Shown here piece by piece: positions 27,101 to 34,181 of a stretch of 64,000 nt of DNA. Under the pieces are notes generated by a model, which was not told the origin of the DNA, made no database searches, and saw only the letters and a list, made by a program, of their open reading frames with translations. The stretch's first letter is position 1; every line of letters starts with the position of its first letter. This DNA comes from Paenibacillus sp. PvR098 (GTDB lineage Bacteria > Bacillota > Bacilli > Paenibacillales > NBRC-103111). Position numbers and translations under genes: made by a program. Location: NCBI RefSeq assembly GCF_017833255.1, contig NZ_JAFIBU010000001.1, forward strand, positions 1,922,001 through 1,986,000, given 5' to 3'.

Positions 27101-28305
27101 TTTTCGGCCATGAATTTGTATTGGGCTTCACTCTCGGAGAGTGCGTTCTCAGTTTTCTTTTTCTGGGTAATATCCCTTCCTATTACAAAAACACCTACAA
27201 CATCTTGATTTACATAAATAGGTACGTTTTTGATATCCCAGTGAACTTTTTTTCCATTTGGTTGTTTCCATACGAACTCGTAATGCTGTGCTTGTCCCTG
27301 CTTAGCCTTCTCAAAATATACAACCGCACGCTGTAGATTATCAGGGCCAAGGATGTCAACCCACGAACGATGATGGTTTGCTAACAGTGATTTCCCTGCA
27401 ACCTGATTGTGGGCAATGATGTTTCCCTTTAAGTCCAATTCGCAAATGAGATCGGAATTGTATTCAAACAATGACTTATACCGCTGCTCGTTTTTATGCA
27501 AAGCTACTTCCATCATTTTTCTTGATGTGATATCAATAATGACACCGTCAAGCCGCGTCAAATTTCCGGAACTGTCCATGGTCGGTATAATCCGGTTTTG
27601 AATCCATCTCACTTCACCACTCGCGTGAATAATCCGATACTCGCTGGCATCTGATATTCCTTGCCGTACTTCCACTGACAATTGGTCAAATATGGGAATA
27701 TCCTCGGAATGAATGATATTTTTCCAATCTTCCCGAAAAATAAACTTGTTAGATGGGTATCCCGTAATTTTTTCTAAAGCTTCCGAGGAGTATTCTATTC
27801 TTTTGGTAGTTTCAACGTACGACCAAACAGCGACATCAACCGTATTCAAAATATTTTGAAGCAAAAGACGACTTTTTTCTAATTGTTCTTGAACCGCTTT
27901 TTTGTCGGTAATGTCGAGAATAATCCCATTTATTCTGACAGCATGGTTCTCGTTATTGTATACGGTCGTGCCGACACTTTGAACCCATCTGACTTCTCCG
28001 GTGCGAAGCTTGATCCGATGCTCCAACGTATTTGATTGGCCGGAATAGAGTCTGGACATATGCAAGCGTACAGATTCGAGATCCTCTTCATAAATTGCCT
28101 CTTCCCAAACGCTCGGATTGCGATAAAGCTCCTCCTGGGGAAACCCGAGCATCTTCTCAAAGCCTGAAGATACGGTTAAAGAGCTTGTTTCTTTGTCTAA
28201 TGACCATATGGCTGCATCAATGTTATCGAAAATATCCTGGTACCCCTGCTCACTACGAAACGATTCTTTTTTAAACGGATTGGTTATATCAAAAAAGGTA
28301 TACAT
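24133..28305 (-). CDS. Giant eight-PAS sensor histidine kinase
   Basis: A 1390-residue soluble kinase. Eight consecutive PAS/PAC units of about 120 residues run from about residue 20 to 1010, the last three sharing an (Y/N)R.LVELSP start and YVNPAG motif. A divergent GAF-like region follows (about 1020-1160), then HisKA_3 with LSQDLHDAALQEQ (phosphohistidine), and a HATPase domain (LLANATKHSNASK, DDGIGM). The catalytic part resembles ComP/DegS kinases. No membrane helices are seen, so it likely senses several cytoplasmic cues such as redox or small ligands. PAS units 4-5 and 6-8 look like recent internal duplications. Confidence 0.93.
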   Translation of the reverse strand: MYTFFDITNPFKKESFRSEQGYQDIFDNIDAAIWSLDKETSSLTVSSGFEKMLGFPQEELYRNPSVWEEAIYEEDLESVRLHMSRLYSGQSNTLEHRIKLRTGEVRWVQSVGTTVYNNENHAVRINGIILDITDKKAVQEQLEKSRLLLQNILNTVDVAVWSYVETTKRIEYSSEALEKITGYPSNKFIFREDWKNIIHSEDIPIFDQLSVEVRQGISDASEYRIIHASGEVRWIQNRIIPTMDSSGNLTRLDGVIIDITSRKMMEVALHKNEQRYKSLFEYNSDLICELDLKGNIIAHNQVAGKSLLANHHRSWVDILGPDNLQRAVVYFEKAKQGQAQHYEFVWKQPNGKKVHWDIKNVPIYVNQDVVGVFVIGRDITQKKKTENALSESEAQYKFMAENMTDMVRIIDVNGICVYASPSHKKVIGYTPEQYIEEQIFHRMVHPEDLEAVTHIFNEMVESKQPRKAQFRVTHADGRQIYLEEYGTPVVDSNGKVENIVIVSRDITEKKLTEKVLAESEAQFRLMAGNMTDLLGLLDIEGTFWYASPSYQKVLGFDHEWMVGTSLFDRIHPDDLTEAQNKFLEMLHTKTNKPVRCRFIHSDGSTIEVDCLGTPVLGHDGAVESIIVVSRDITDKVQMEKELTESEGRYRTLIERSPQPMASHCNGKFLYINPAGVELIGAKDANDIIGKSILSIVHPDYMILARKRAQSVIKNKYLESLEYKMIRLDGQGIEVEVIGIYDDATQTTLTVFSDITERKKMERALQESEERYRRLVELSPVAIAVYKEGQFVYVNPAGMYVAGARRPKDIVGTNPLDWFHPDDKDFARKRMESTFLNGYSSPAEHRIIRLDGKMVYIIVTAIYDPKSTSVQLVFEDITAKKQAERALLESEELNRRLVELSPEAIVLHSDYKFIYVNPAGVTLFGESSLNDMIGRPIMDFIHPDYKESTALRLAGVYEQRSTSPLVEQKDVRMDGTIIDVEVIATSIPYKGKFAGLTLIRDITERKKIEEDRKRAVQLIRQSEDRYIRLQNSLDAFSLDLFGVMKVSEMEQRFVKEVQAVLKSAHVCLIEVDRNNHVVQKSGNYDIPETLLKDIVNSGQRYPICEIIEASEGCFLKIGEIRGRCHILCIGEKALALSIKPKRVWLKTITRYVSVLYDSFRIIEDLTKELEQSVAQHVAPPWLLRVLFNLAENERKRLSQDLHDAALQEQIIWYRKLDLLSTDQSVPQELREQLQQMAQGLLDVIYQIRITCNELRPPFLKEEGLVSSLEALFEFTQLRTNYCIEFDAAAFHHTLNDHLLIGIYRIVQELLANATKHSNASKIQVTLSSFPDRVELNYEDDGIGMDLTEMEDSFNSMGVYGMKERVRSMDGKIELHSSPNEGLAIFISIPAL

Positions 28306-28453
28306 TATTAGCCCCGATTCATAGTAGTTTGGTATAATCCTTTCATCCGACTATGTTAATCATATTTTAGCTCATTCAGTTCCGGAGATAAAGTCTCATT
28401 ACAATATTTGGAAAACTCTCGCAGAGAATAAAAATTCCACATCCGTCCCGCTC

Positions 28454-28481
28454 ACATATCCCTCGGCCACTTGAATATATT
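28454..28481 (+). promoter_or_regulatory. Candidate SigE-type promoter of yhbH
   Basis: CATATC (28455-28460), a 13-bp spacer and AATATATT (28474-28481) resemble the SigE pattern (ATATT-like -35, CATACANT -10) with two mismatches in the -10. It is about 105 bp before the yhbH start. B. subtilis yhbH is transcribed by SigE. The 280-bp gap 28306-28585 holds nothing else I can support. Confidence 0.4.
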
Positions 28482-28585
28482 TAGTAACAAGCACTTTTTT
28501 TAAAGTCTTGTTTCACTGACGTCTGTACCGTTCGTGCTTTTGAACACGGATTTCTTGCATAGAAAGCCCTCAGGAGGTGTCTCGT

Positions 28586-29338
28586 ATGACAGAACCTTTA
28601 TTTACTGTATCCCGTGAAGACTGGTCGCTGCACCGCAAAGGGTATCAAGATCAGACCCGGCATCAAGAAAAAGTACGTGAAGCGATCAAGCAAAACCTGC
28701 CTGACCTGGTGAGTGATGAAAGCATCGTGATGTCGGACGGCAAGCAGATTGTGAAGGTGCCCATACGAAGTCTGGATGAATACCGTTTTCGTTATAACTA
28801 CAACAAGAGCAAGCATGTCGGGCAAGGAGACGGAGACAGTCAGGTTGGCGACGTGTTAGGGGTAGATCCCCAGCCAGCTTCCGGCTCGGGTAAAGGCGAG
28901 GGAGCCGGCGATAAACCCGGGGAAGATTATTACGATGCGGAAGTTCAAATGGAAGAGCTCCAGTCCATGCTGTTTGAGGAGCTGGAGCTTCCTAACCTGC
29001 AGCAGAAAGAGAAATATAATGTCACGACGAAAGAGATCATCTTTAACGACATCCGCAAAAAAGGAATTATGTCCAACATTGATAAGAAGCGAACGATCCT
29101 GGAAAATCTCCGACGCAACGCGCGCGATGGCGACCCGGGGATCCACCATATCAGTCCAGACGACCTTCGATTTAAAACGTGGGAGGAAATTGTGACGCCG
29201 CACTCCAATGCACTCATCCTCGCTATGATGGATACGTCCGGTTCCATGGGAGTGGCAAAGATAACTAAAGGCAAAAAGATCTGTTCGAGCGAAAAGCTCA
29301 GAGCAGACCTTTTTTTCTATTTAAAGCACTCCCTTTAA
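28586..29338 (+). CDS. yhbH: YhbH (DUF444) sporulation protein, N-terminal part of a split gene
   Basis: The ATG at 28586 has AGGAGG 8 nt upstream. Residues 1-222 are a clear YhbH N-terminus: [29 protein letters not shown], an acidic Gly-rich linker, then [15 protein letters not shown], the start of a von Willebrand A-like fold with its metal-site motif DTSGS. At 29250 the homology ends and 29 element-encoded residues follow before a stop. The missing part lies in frame at 60147-60642. Excision at TCCATGGG would join 665 + 496 = 1161 nt, a 386-residue protein close to the 392 of B. subtilis YhbH. Without excision the truncated product lacks most of the vWA-like domain. Confidence 0.95.
   Translation: MTEPLFTVSREDWSLHRKGYQDQTRHQEKVREAIKQNLPDLVSDESIVMSDGKQIVKVPIRSLDEYRFRYNYNKSKHVGQGDGDSQVGDVLGVDPQPASGSGKGEGAGDKPGEDYYDAEVQMEELQSMLFEELELPNLQQKEKYNVTTKEIIFNDIRKKGIMSNIDKKRTILENLRRNARDGDPGIHHISPDDLRFKTWEEIVTPHSNALILAMMDTSGSMGVAKITKGKKICSSEKLRADLFFYLKHSL
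29243..29250 (+). repeat. attL core of the yhbH intervening element
   Basis: TCCATGGG, repeated exactly at 60139-60146. It encodes part of S-M-G in YhbH. To its left is yhbH sequence; to its right is element sequence (AGTGGCAAAG). Recombination between the two copies restores the yhbH frame. Confidence 0.9.
29274..29317 (+). terminator. Terminator just inside the left end of the yhbH element
   Basis: A stem with AGATCTG and AGCAGACCT outer arms and a GAGC/GCTC inner stem around GAAAA is followed by TTTTTTT. It lies 25 bp inside attL and would stop transcription from the yhbH promoter entering the element. It may also serve the convergent sensor kinase gene. Confidence 0.7.
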
Positions 29339-31066
29339 TGGAATAGAAATGTTAAATTCGGTCATTCCATTCTCGCTATTCAGCTGAATCGAACCCTGAT
29401 AACGTTCCACAAGCTGGTGAACGATATAGAGTCCTAAGCCTGAATTTTTCCCGTTATGCTTGGAGGTAAAGCCTGACTCAAACATCTTCCGTTGAATATC
29501 CGAGGGGATTGGATTTCCCCTATTCACCACTCTAAGCTGCAGCTGCTGGTTATTCACGTCGCCTTCAACCTTGACATACCGGTATTGTTGATCAAGCTCC
29601 ATGGTGGCATCGAACGCATTATCGATTAAATTACTTAACAGCTTGACCATATCCGTTGCCTTCACTGGACTAAATTTTACCTTCTCCATCTGATTGAACG
29701 CATGCTCAAAGCAAATCCGCTGTCTCTCAGCTTGTGTGAGCTTGGCTTGAAACAATGCGATGAGGGGCGGATTGTTGATGTTCACCAGATCATTCACAAC
29801 CCGTATTTCTCCCACTAACGTCTTCGTATAAGAATGCAATTCCTCATAATGCTTTAAAGTCAGGAACGCATTAATCGTTTGAATATGATTAATAAAATCG
29901 TGCCGCTGTTCCCGAATGGATTGAAACAATGTCTCCATGTTACCGGCATAGGCGTCCTGTACATCTTGTACGGCACGTTCTTTTTTGCGGTTGTATAATA
30001 TAAACATGAAGGTAATAATGGCTAGGGACAAGCCTGTGCAGATGAGCATAAAGAACAACGTATTTTGCAATTGTTTCTGCAGAAGCTGCTCGACCTCGGT
30101 ATAGTCGTATGAAATTTCAATCAAAGGAGCTGCGCCCGTTGCATTGTATTTCATAAATTCCTTATGGATGGGCGTAAAGCTTTTGAACACCGTCTTATCT
30201 TCAGAGGATGTGGTATAAAAGACGGTCTGATTCGTATCCAGCGCCATTTGGGCATACTTCTTTTCGTCCGAATCCCGGTACTGGTATTGTCCAAACAGAA
30301 CTAGCCTTTCCGAATACCAGTGACTCGGAGTAGGGTTCTCAGCAGGATACTGGCGGTCCAGAAGTTTATCTGAATTTAGTACGGAAATTTCCAGCCTCAT
30401 GTGCTCATGTTCTTTCGTCAGCCTGCGAATGGCATCTTCAACGCCGGTTACGCTTTGATAGATCCGAAAATCCGTATTTTGCACAAAAGGATTGATGATG
30501 TAATTGGTTGTACCATCAAAGTAATAACCCCATTTATTAATGCTCTCCGGATTGGACGTTGCCGTATCGAAAGGAGCGCTCCAGTAATGGGGTAAAGCCT
30601 GCCCCATACCGACGTTTACATTCTGGAGATCGAATAATTGATGGAATGCGATGTAGATCGTGTCCCAGCCTTTTGAGCTTACATTCAAATCTTTCGGATC
30701 CGAGGACTTCGCACCTACGATGTCGTCCGGTTTCTTTTGGAATAGGGTAATTTGGTCGACGCCCAGCTGCTTGCTTAACTCAACAAGATCGCTATTATCC
30801 ACTTTGTCAATGTCGGGGTCCAGCTTGAATTGGGAGGCTATAGCGGCGCTCCTGAGATTTTGCCCGATTAAATCCTCTACGAATTTTTCACCTGCCGCGG
30901 TTTGCTCGATACTCATCCGGACGCTGTTGTACAGCAGCAGCATCTTTTCCTTTTGATTCTGTATGATAATTTCTTTGGTGTGCTGGTAATATACGATATT
31001 CAATGTCATCAATACAAGCAGAAAAACGAGGGATGCTCTTAGAGGTATTTTTTTAAACAAAATCAT
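29321..31066 (-). CDS. Orphan sensor histidine kinase (Spo0B-type dimerisation, CitA/DpiB-like)
   Basis: A 581-residue membrane kinase. TM1 is at about residues 10-27, a large extracytoplasmic sensor region spans about 28-335, TM2 is at about 338-360. A helical segment leads to the SPOB_a-type motif [19 protein letters not shown] with phosphohistidine, then a HATPase domain ([24 protein letters not shown]). No response regulator is adjacent, which is common for kinases feeding a phosphorelay. AGAGGTGG precedes the ATG. It lies inside the yhbH element next to attL, and a perfect Spo0A-box-like 9-mer is found 65 bp upstream of its start. Confidence 0.9.
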   Translation of the reverse strand: MILFKKIPLRASLVFLLVLMTLNIVYYQHTKEIIIQNQKEKMLLLYNSVRMSIEQTAAGEKFVEDLIGQNLRSAAIASQFKLDPDIDKVDNSDLVELSKQLGVDQITLFQKKPDDIVGAKSSDPKDLNVSSKGWDTIYIAFHQLFDLQNVNVGMGQALPHYWSAPFDTATSNPESINKWGYYFDGTTNYIINPFVQNTDFRIYQSVTGVEDAIRRLTKEHEHMRLEISVLNSDKLLDRQYPAENPTPSHWYSERLVLFGQYQYRDSDEKKYAQMALDTNQTVFYTTSSEDKTVFKSFTPIHKEFMKYNATGAAPLIEISYDYTEVEQLLQKQLQNTLFFMLICTGLSLAIITFMFILYNRKKERAVQDVQDAYAGNMETLFQSIREQRHDFINHIQTINAFLTLKHYEELHSYTKTLVGEIRVVNDLVNINNPPLIALFQAKLTQAERQRICFEHAFNQMEKVKFSPVKATDMVKLLSNLIDNAFDATMELDQQYRYVKVEGDVNNQQLQLRVVNRGNPIPSDIQRKMFESGFTSKHNGKNSGLGLYIVHQLVERYQGSIQLNSENGMTEFNISIPLKGVL

Positions 31067-31131
31067 GTGTCCACCTCTGTTCGATATAAATTAAAGATGT
31101 TCTTAGATGATTATAGCTGTTTTTGTATGAA

Positions 31132-31140
31132 TTTGTCGAA
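31132..31140 (+). promoter_or_regulatory. Candidate Spo0A box upstream of the element's sensor kinase
   Basis: TTTGTCGAA, a perfect match to TTTGTCRAA, 66 bp upstream of the leftward kinase start. It could couple kinase expression to Spo0A. A single match is weak evidence. Confidence 0.3.
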
Positions 31141-31174
31141 GTTCAGCGAAAAATAGTAATGCATAAGAACACGA

Positions 31175-31203
31175 AAAGCTGTCCGCAAGTTCGGGACAGC
31201 CCT
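31175..31203 (-). terminator. Terminator after the yhbH-element recombinase
   Basis: On the minus strand GCTGTCC and GGACAGC flank a 9-base loop, followed by TTTTCG. It lies about 40-65 bp past the recombinase stop codon. Confidence 0.6.
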
Positions 31204-31239
31204 TCAGAATCATCCGAGTTCGGGACAATAAAACCATGT

Positions 31240-32775
31240 CTAGCAACCGAAATCGTAGTTATACTCAATGGCCAAGTGACGATCCGTCAAAACCATGCGT
31301 TTGATGATCTCCTGCAGCAAAACCCTTGTGCAATGGAGGTCATCAAGCTCCAGCCGTTTAAATTCCTCCATGTAAACCTCCAAAGACGAGGTTTCCGTTA
31401 TTTGTTCAAAGATTCCCTCGACTTGTGCCTCCAATACATTCATTTCCTCATCAAGCCGCCCGATCAGCTTTTTCATATCAAGCATCTGCTGCTGATACGT
31501 ATCCGCATCAAAAAGCTCTCTTTGTTGGAACAAATCCATCTGATCTTTCTGACATCTTTCCTTTTTCTGCTGCCTTACCTTGATCTCTTGCTGCAGCCTC
31601 TCCATGTCCTTCTCTTTATTAACGACTATTTCGAACATACCGCCAGGCAGCTTGTCCAGCCGGCCGCGAATCAAGCTAACGACCATTTCTTCCAGTTCAT
31701 CTGCATTTACATTCGCTTGCGGGCAAACATCGCGGCCGTACTTATGATACGTTTTGCAGATGTAATACCGGTACTCCTTACCTTTGTAGGAACGTTTTTG
31801 ACAAATCATGCCCTGATTGCATTTTCCGCAAATCAGAATGCCCGTGAGCGGATGATAGGCCCGCCTTGGCGCGCGGTTATGACTTTTGGACGATAGAATA
31901 CGCTGTGCGGTATCGAATATAGCTTTATCGATTAACGCTTCATGGGCGTTCTCGATGATTTGCCATTCGCTTTTATCGATCCGGATTTGAATCTTTTTCT
32001 TCGTCATTTTCCCGCTGTCATCGTATTCCCGCTGCAGCTGATTGCGCCTCGTGCCGTAAACCACGTAACCGATATAGGCTTGATTACGAAGGAGTTTGTT
32101 CACACTCTCCCGACTCCACAAGTTGCCGTTTTTTGTCCGGATCCCTTTTTGGTTCAAATATTCGGCTACTTTAAAGGTGCCCAGTCCTTTGTGAACATAG
32201 AGGTCAAACACTAGCATCGGAATGTCCTTACATTCGGGGTCGATTTCAAGTTTCTTTGTTTCCCTATTGACTTGATATCCAATGGGCGGCTCTCCCCCCC
32301 ACTGTCCTCTTCGCGCCTTCTGCTTTCTTGCACTACTGACGCGGGCCGATATTTTCTTGCTTTCCTGCTCCGAAAGGACGGACAAAATATCAAATGTGAT
32401 GTTGTCTTTATTCAGCGTATCATAATTATCATTGATGGCCACTACCCGCACGCCATATTGTTCAAACATACCGATAATCGCCGGATTCTCTTGCTTGTCA
32501 CGACCCACGCGGCTTACTTCCTTGAAAACCAGCAGCTGAAACCGGTGATTTCTGGAATCCTGTATGGCTCGTTTCATCTCTGCGCGGTCAAATACACTGG
32601 TATAGTATCCGGAAACCGCCTCGTCCTGGTATACGATAATGTCCGTATGGTCGTATTGATGACCCAATCGGCTGATATATTCCTGGCACTGGCTAATTTG
32701 ATTTTCAATGGAATCCCCTTGATGATCGGTGCTGACCCTAGCATAAATCGCACATTTTATTTTTTCCTGTTGCAA
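31240..32775 (-). CDS. Large serine recombinase of the yhbH element
   Basis: A 511-residue recombinase. The resolvase domain (1-150) starts IKCAIYARVSTDHQ with catalytic Ser15. The recombinase domain follows (about 170-280, with IPMLVFDLYVHKGLGTFKVA). A zinc ribbon comes next (CGKCNQGM...YYICKTYHKYGRDVC) and then a long coiled coil (about 390-440). This is the architecture of SpoIVCA/SprA enzymes that excise sporulation elements. I prefer the TTG at 32775 because GGAGGG lies 6 nt upstream; ATG at 32793 is in frame but lacks a site. It overlaps the small upstream ORF, so both come from one transcript with a SigE-like promoter. Confidence 0.93.
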   Translation of the reverse strand: MQQEKIKCAIYARVSTDHQGDSIENQISQCQEYISRLGHQYDHTDIIVYQDEAVSGYYTSVFDRAEMKRAIQDSRNHRFQLLVFKEVSRVGRDKQENPAIIGMFEQYGVRVVAINDNYDTLNKDNITFDILSVLSEQESKKISARVSSARKQKARRGQWGGEPPIGYQVNRETKKLEIDPECKDIPMLVFDLYVHKGLGTFKVAEYLNQKGIRTKNGNLWSRESVNKLLRNQAYIGYVVYGTRRNQLQREYDDSGKMTKKKIQIRIDKSEWQIIENAHEALIDKAIFDTAQRILSSKSHNRAPRRAYHPLTGILICGKCNQGMICQKRSYKGKEYRYYICKTYHKYGRDVCPQANVNADELEEMVVSLIRGRLDKLPGGMFEIVVNKEKDMERLQQEIKVRQQKKERCQKDQMDLFQQRELFDADTYQQQMLDMKKLIGRLDEEMNVLEAQVEGIFEQITETSSLEVYMEEFKRLELDDLHCTRVLLQEIIKRMVLTDRHLAIEYNYDFGC

Positions 32776-32963
32776 AGGTGTCCCTCCAAGCATGAATTTA
32801 GCGTATGGGGATCATCAAACGGTTTGGACGCTGCAAGAGCTGGATCATGAATGAACACTTGGACGTCTAATCCGTATTTCGTTCTAACATAATCCGCGGC
32901 CTTCATGGCCATCCACCCGGATATAGGCTTATCTCCGTCCACTTCATTGTAGGTAAAGTTCAT
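32757..32963 (-). CDS. Small protein upstream of the recombinase (candidate directionality factor)
   Basis: A 68-residue protein starting NFTYNEVDGDKPISGWMAMKAADYV. GGAGGG lies 8 nt before the ATG at 32963. Its 3' end overlaps the recombinase start, so the two are translationally linked. It has mixed charge and no cysteine motif beyond a C-terminal SCLEGHLC. I know no family for it. Small element-borne proteins such as SprB act as directionality factors for serine recombinases, and position makes this a candidate. Confidence 0.65.
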   Translation of the reverse strand: MNFTYNEVDGDKPISGWMAMKAADYVRTKYGLDVQVFIHDPALAASKPFDDPHTLNSCLEGHLCNRKK

Positions 32964-32997
32964 TTGATCGCCCTCCACCCTTGTCATCCCTTACTTC

Positions 32998-33026
32998 AAT
33001 GTATGTTGAAGAAAGCTTGTCTTATG
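32998..33026 (-). promoter_or_regulatory. Candidate SigE promoter of the recombinase transcript
   Basis: On the minus strand the -10 is CATACATT (33005-32998), a perfect match to CATACANT, and the -35 is CATAAGA (33026-33020), a partial match, with a 14-bp spacer. It lies about 35 bp before the small ORF that precedes the recombinase. SigE control would confine excision to the mother cell. Confidence 0.5.
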
Positions 33027-33065
33027 TTTCACTCCTTCATGGATAGGACATCTAATGCAAAAAGA

Positions 33066-33104
33066 AAAACCTTCAGCAGAGCTTTGCTCTGTTAAAGGTT
33101 TATT
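33066..33104 (-). terminator. Terminator after the SDR gene
   Basis: On the minus strand AAACCTT...CAGAGC pairs with GCTCTG...AAGGTTT around AAA, followed by TTCTTTTTG. It lies about 30-70 bp past the dehydrogenase stop. Confidence 0.8.
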
Positions 33105-33134
33105 GCTGTTGTAGTTACGCTATTGAAATATGTA

Positions 33135-33896
33135 TTATCTTCCCATCCATCCGCCATCAACCGTTAAAAGCTGTCCGTGAACGTAATTTGAGGCATTCGA
33201 AGCAAGGTAAACAATGCTCCCCTTAAAATCTTCCGGTATTCCCCATCGGCTGGCGGGGATCCGTTCCATAATTTGACGGCTTCTGGTTTCGTCTTGCATT
33301 AATGCCGTATTCATTTCGGTTGCAACGTATCCAGGGGCAATTGCATTCACGTTCACATGATGCCGCGCCCATTCATTAGACAATGCCTTCGTTAATTGGG
33401 CTACTCCGCCCTTGGCTGCAGCATACGCCGGTACCGTAAATCCGCCCTGGAATGACAGCAAAGAGGCAGTATTAATAATTTTCCCTTTCTGCTGCGGCAC
33501 CATATAGCGTCCTGCTTGCTGACATAAGATCCATACTGCCTTCAGATTGACATGGATGACATCGTCCCAATCGGCTTCGGAAAAGTCCACGGCCGGTGAT
33601 CTGCGCTGGATTCCAGCGTTATTCACCAGAATATCGATCTTACCAAATGCCGATACAACTGAAGGAATCGCGTTCTTCACATCATCCAATTGATTCATGT
33701 CACACTTAATGATTTCGCATTTTCTGCCGAGCCGTTCGATTTCCATTTTTAATTCTGTTTGCTCAGGGGATCGCTGCAGCAGCGCAATATCAGCCCCCGC
33801 TTCCGCCAAAGCTAACGCCATGGCATATCCGATTCCTCTGCTCGCACCGGTAACCGCCGCCACTTGGCCATCCAACCGAAATAAATCAAAAATCAT
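33135..33896 (-). CDS. SDR family dehydrogenase (KduD/gluconate dehydrogenase-like)
   Basis: A 253-residue short-chain dehydrogenase. The cofactor motif is TGASRGIG (residues 17-24), then NNAG, the active-site Ser in NTASLLSFQG and YAAAKG (Y..xK). The closest named type is 2-deoxy-gluconate dehydrogenase (KduD), acting on sugar acids with NAD(P)H. GGAGG precedes the ATG. It follows the remnant of a zinc-type alcohol dehydrogenase by 20 bp, suggesting a decayed sugar-acid operon. Exact substrate uncertain. Confidence 0.88.
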   Translation of the reverse strand: MIFDLFRLDGQVAAVTGASRGIGYAMALALAEAGADIALLQRSPEQTELKMEIERLGRKCEIIKCDMNQLDDVKNAIPSVVSAFGKIDILVNNAGIQRRSPAVDFSEADWDDVIHVNLKAVWILCQQAGRYMVPQQKGKIINTASLLSFQGGFTVPAYAAAKGGVAQLTKALSNEWARHHVNVNAIAPGYVATEMNTALMQDETRSRQIMERIPASRWGIPEDFKGSIVYLASNASNYVHGQLLTVDGGWMGR

Positions 33897-33916
33897 GATA
33901 AGTCCTCCAATATATT

Positions 33917-34150
33917 TTATGGTCGAATAATAATCTTTAATACTTCTTCCGGTTTCTCCATCAAGGCGAACCCTTCTGAAATACGTTCAAGCGGCAATTC
34001 GTGCGAGATCAGTAGGGATACATTTACTTGATCGCCAGCCACGAACTGAATAGCGGTTTGAAAATCGGTTCTGCTGTAGCAGCGAGTTGTAATTAAACCG
34101 ATTTTTGTCGCTACTAGTAATTCGGCAAAAAGAATAGGGCGGATGCTGTT
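33917..34150 (-). pseudogene. C-terminal remnant of a zinc-type (MDR) alcohol dehydrogenase
   Basis: The last 75 or so codons (from about PILFAELLVATKIGLITTR to the end EEVLKIIIRP) match the C-terminus of medium-chain dehydrogenases such as sorbitol or threonine dehydrogenase. The catalytic zinc site and Rossmann fold are missing. The open frame continues upstream into the opposite-phase end of the AddA-like gene, so the start is not meaningful. It marks a deletion or recombination joint at about 34150-34180 that brought the helicase-nuclease module next to a sugar-acid gene. Confidence 0.65.
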
Positions 34151-34181
34151 CCATAAGCGGTAAATCCTTTGGTGCTCCTGT

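Noticed and set aside
28577..29338. yhbH as an ordinary pseudogene broken by random insertion
   Set aside because: Both ends meet at an exact 8-bp repeat, the joined frame is perfect and full length, and a serine recombinase sits at the end. A decayed gene would not keep an error-free C-terminal half 31 kb away.
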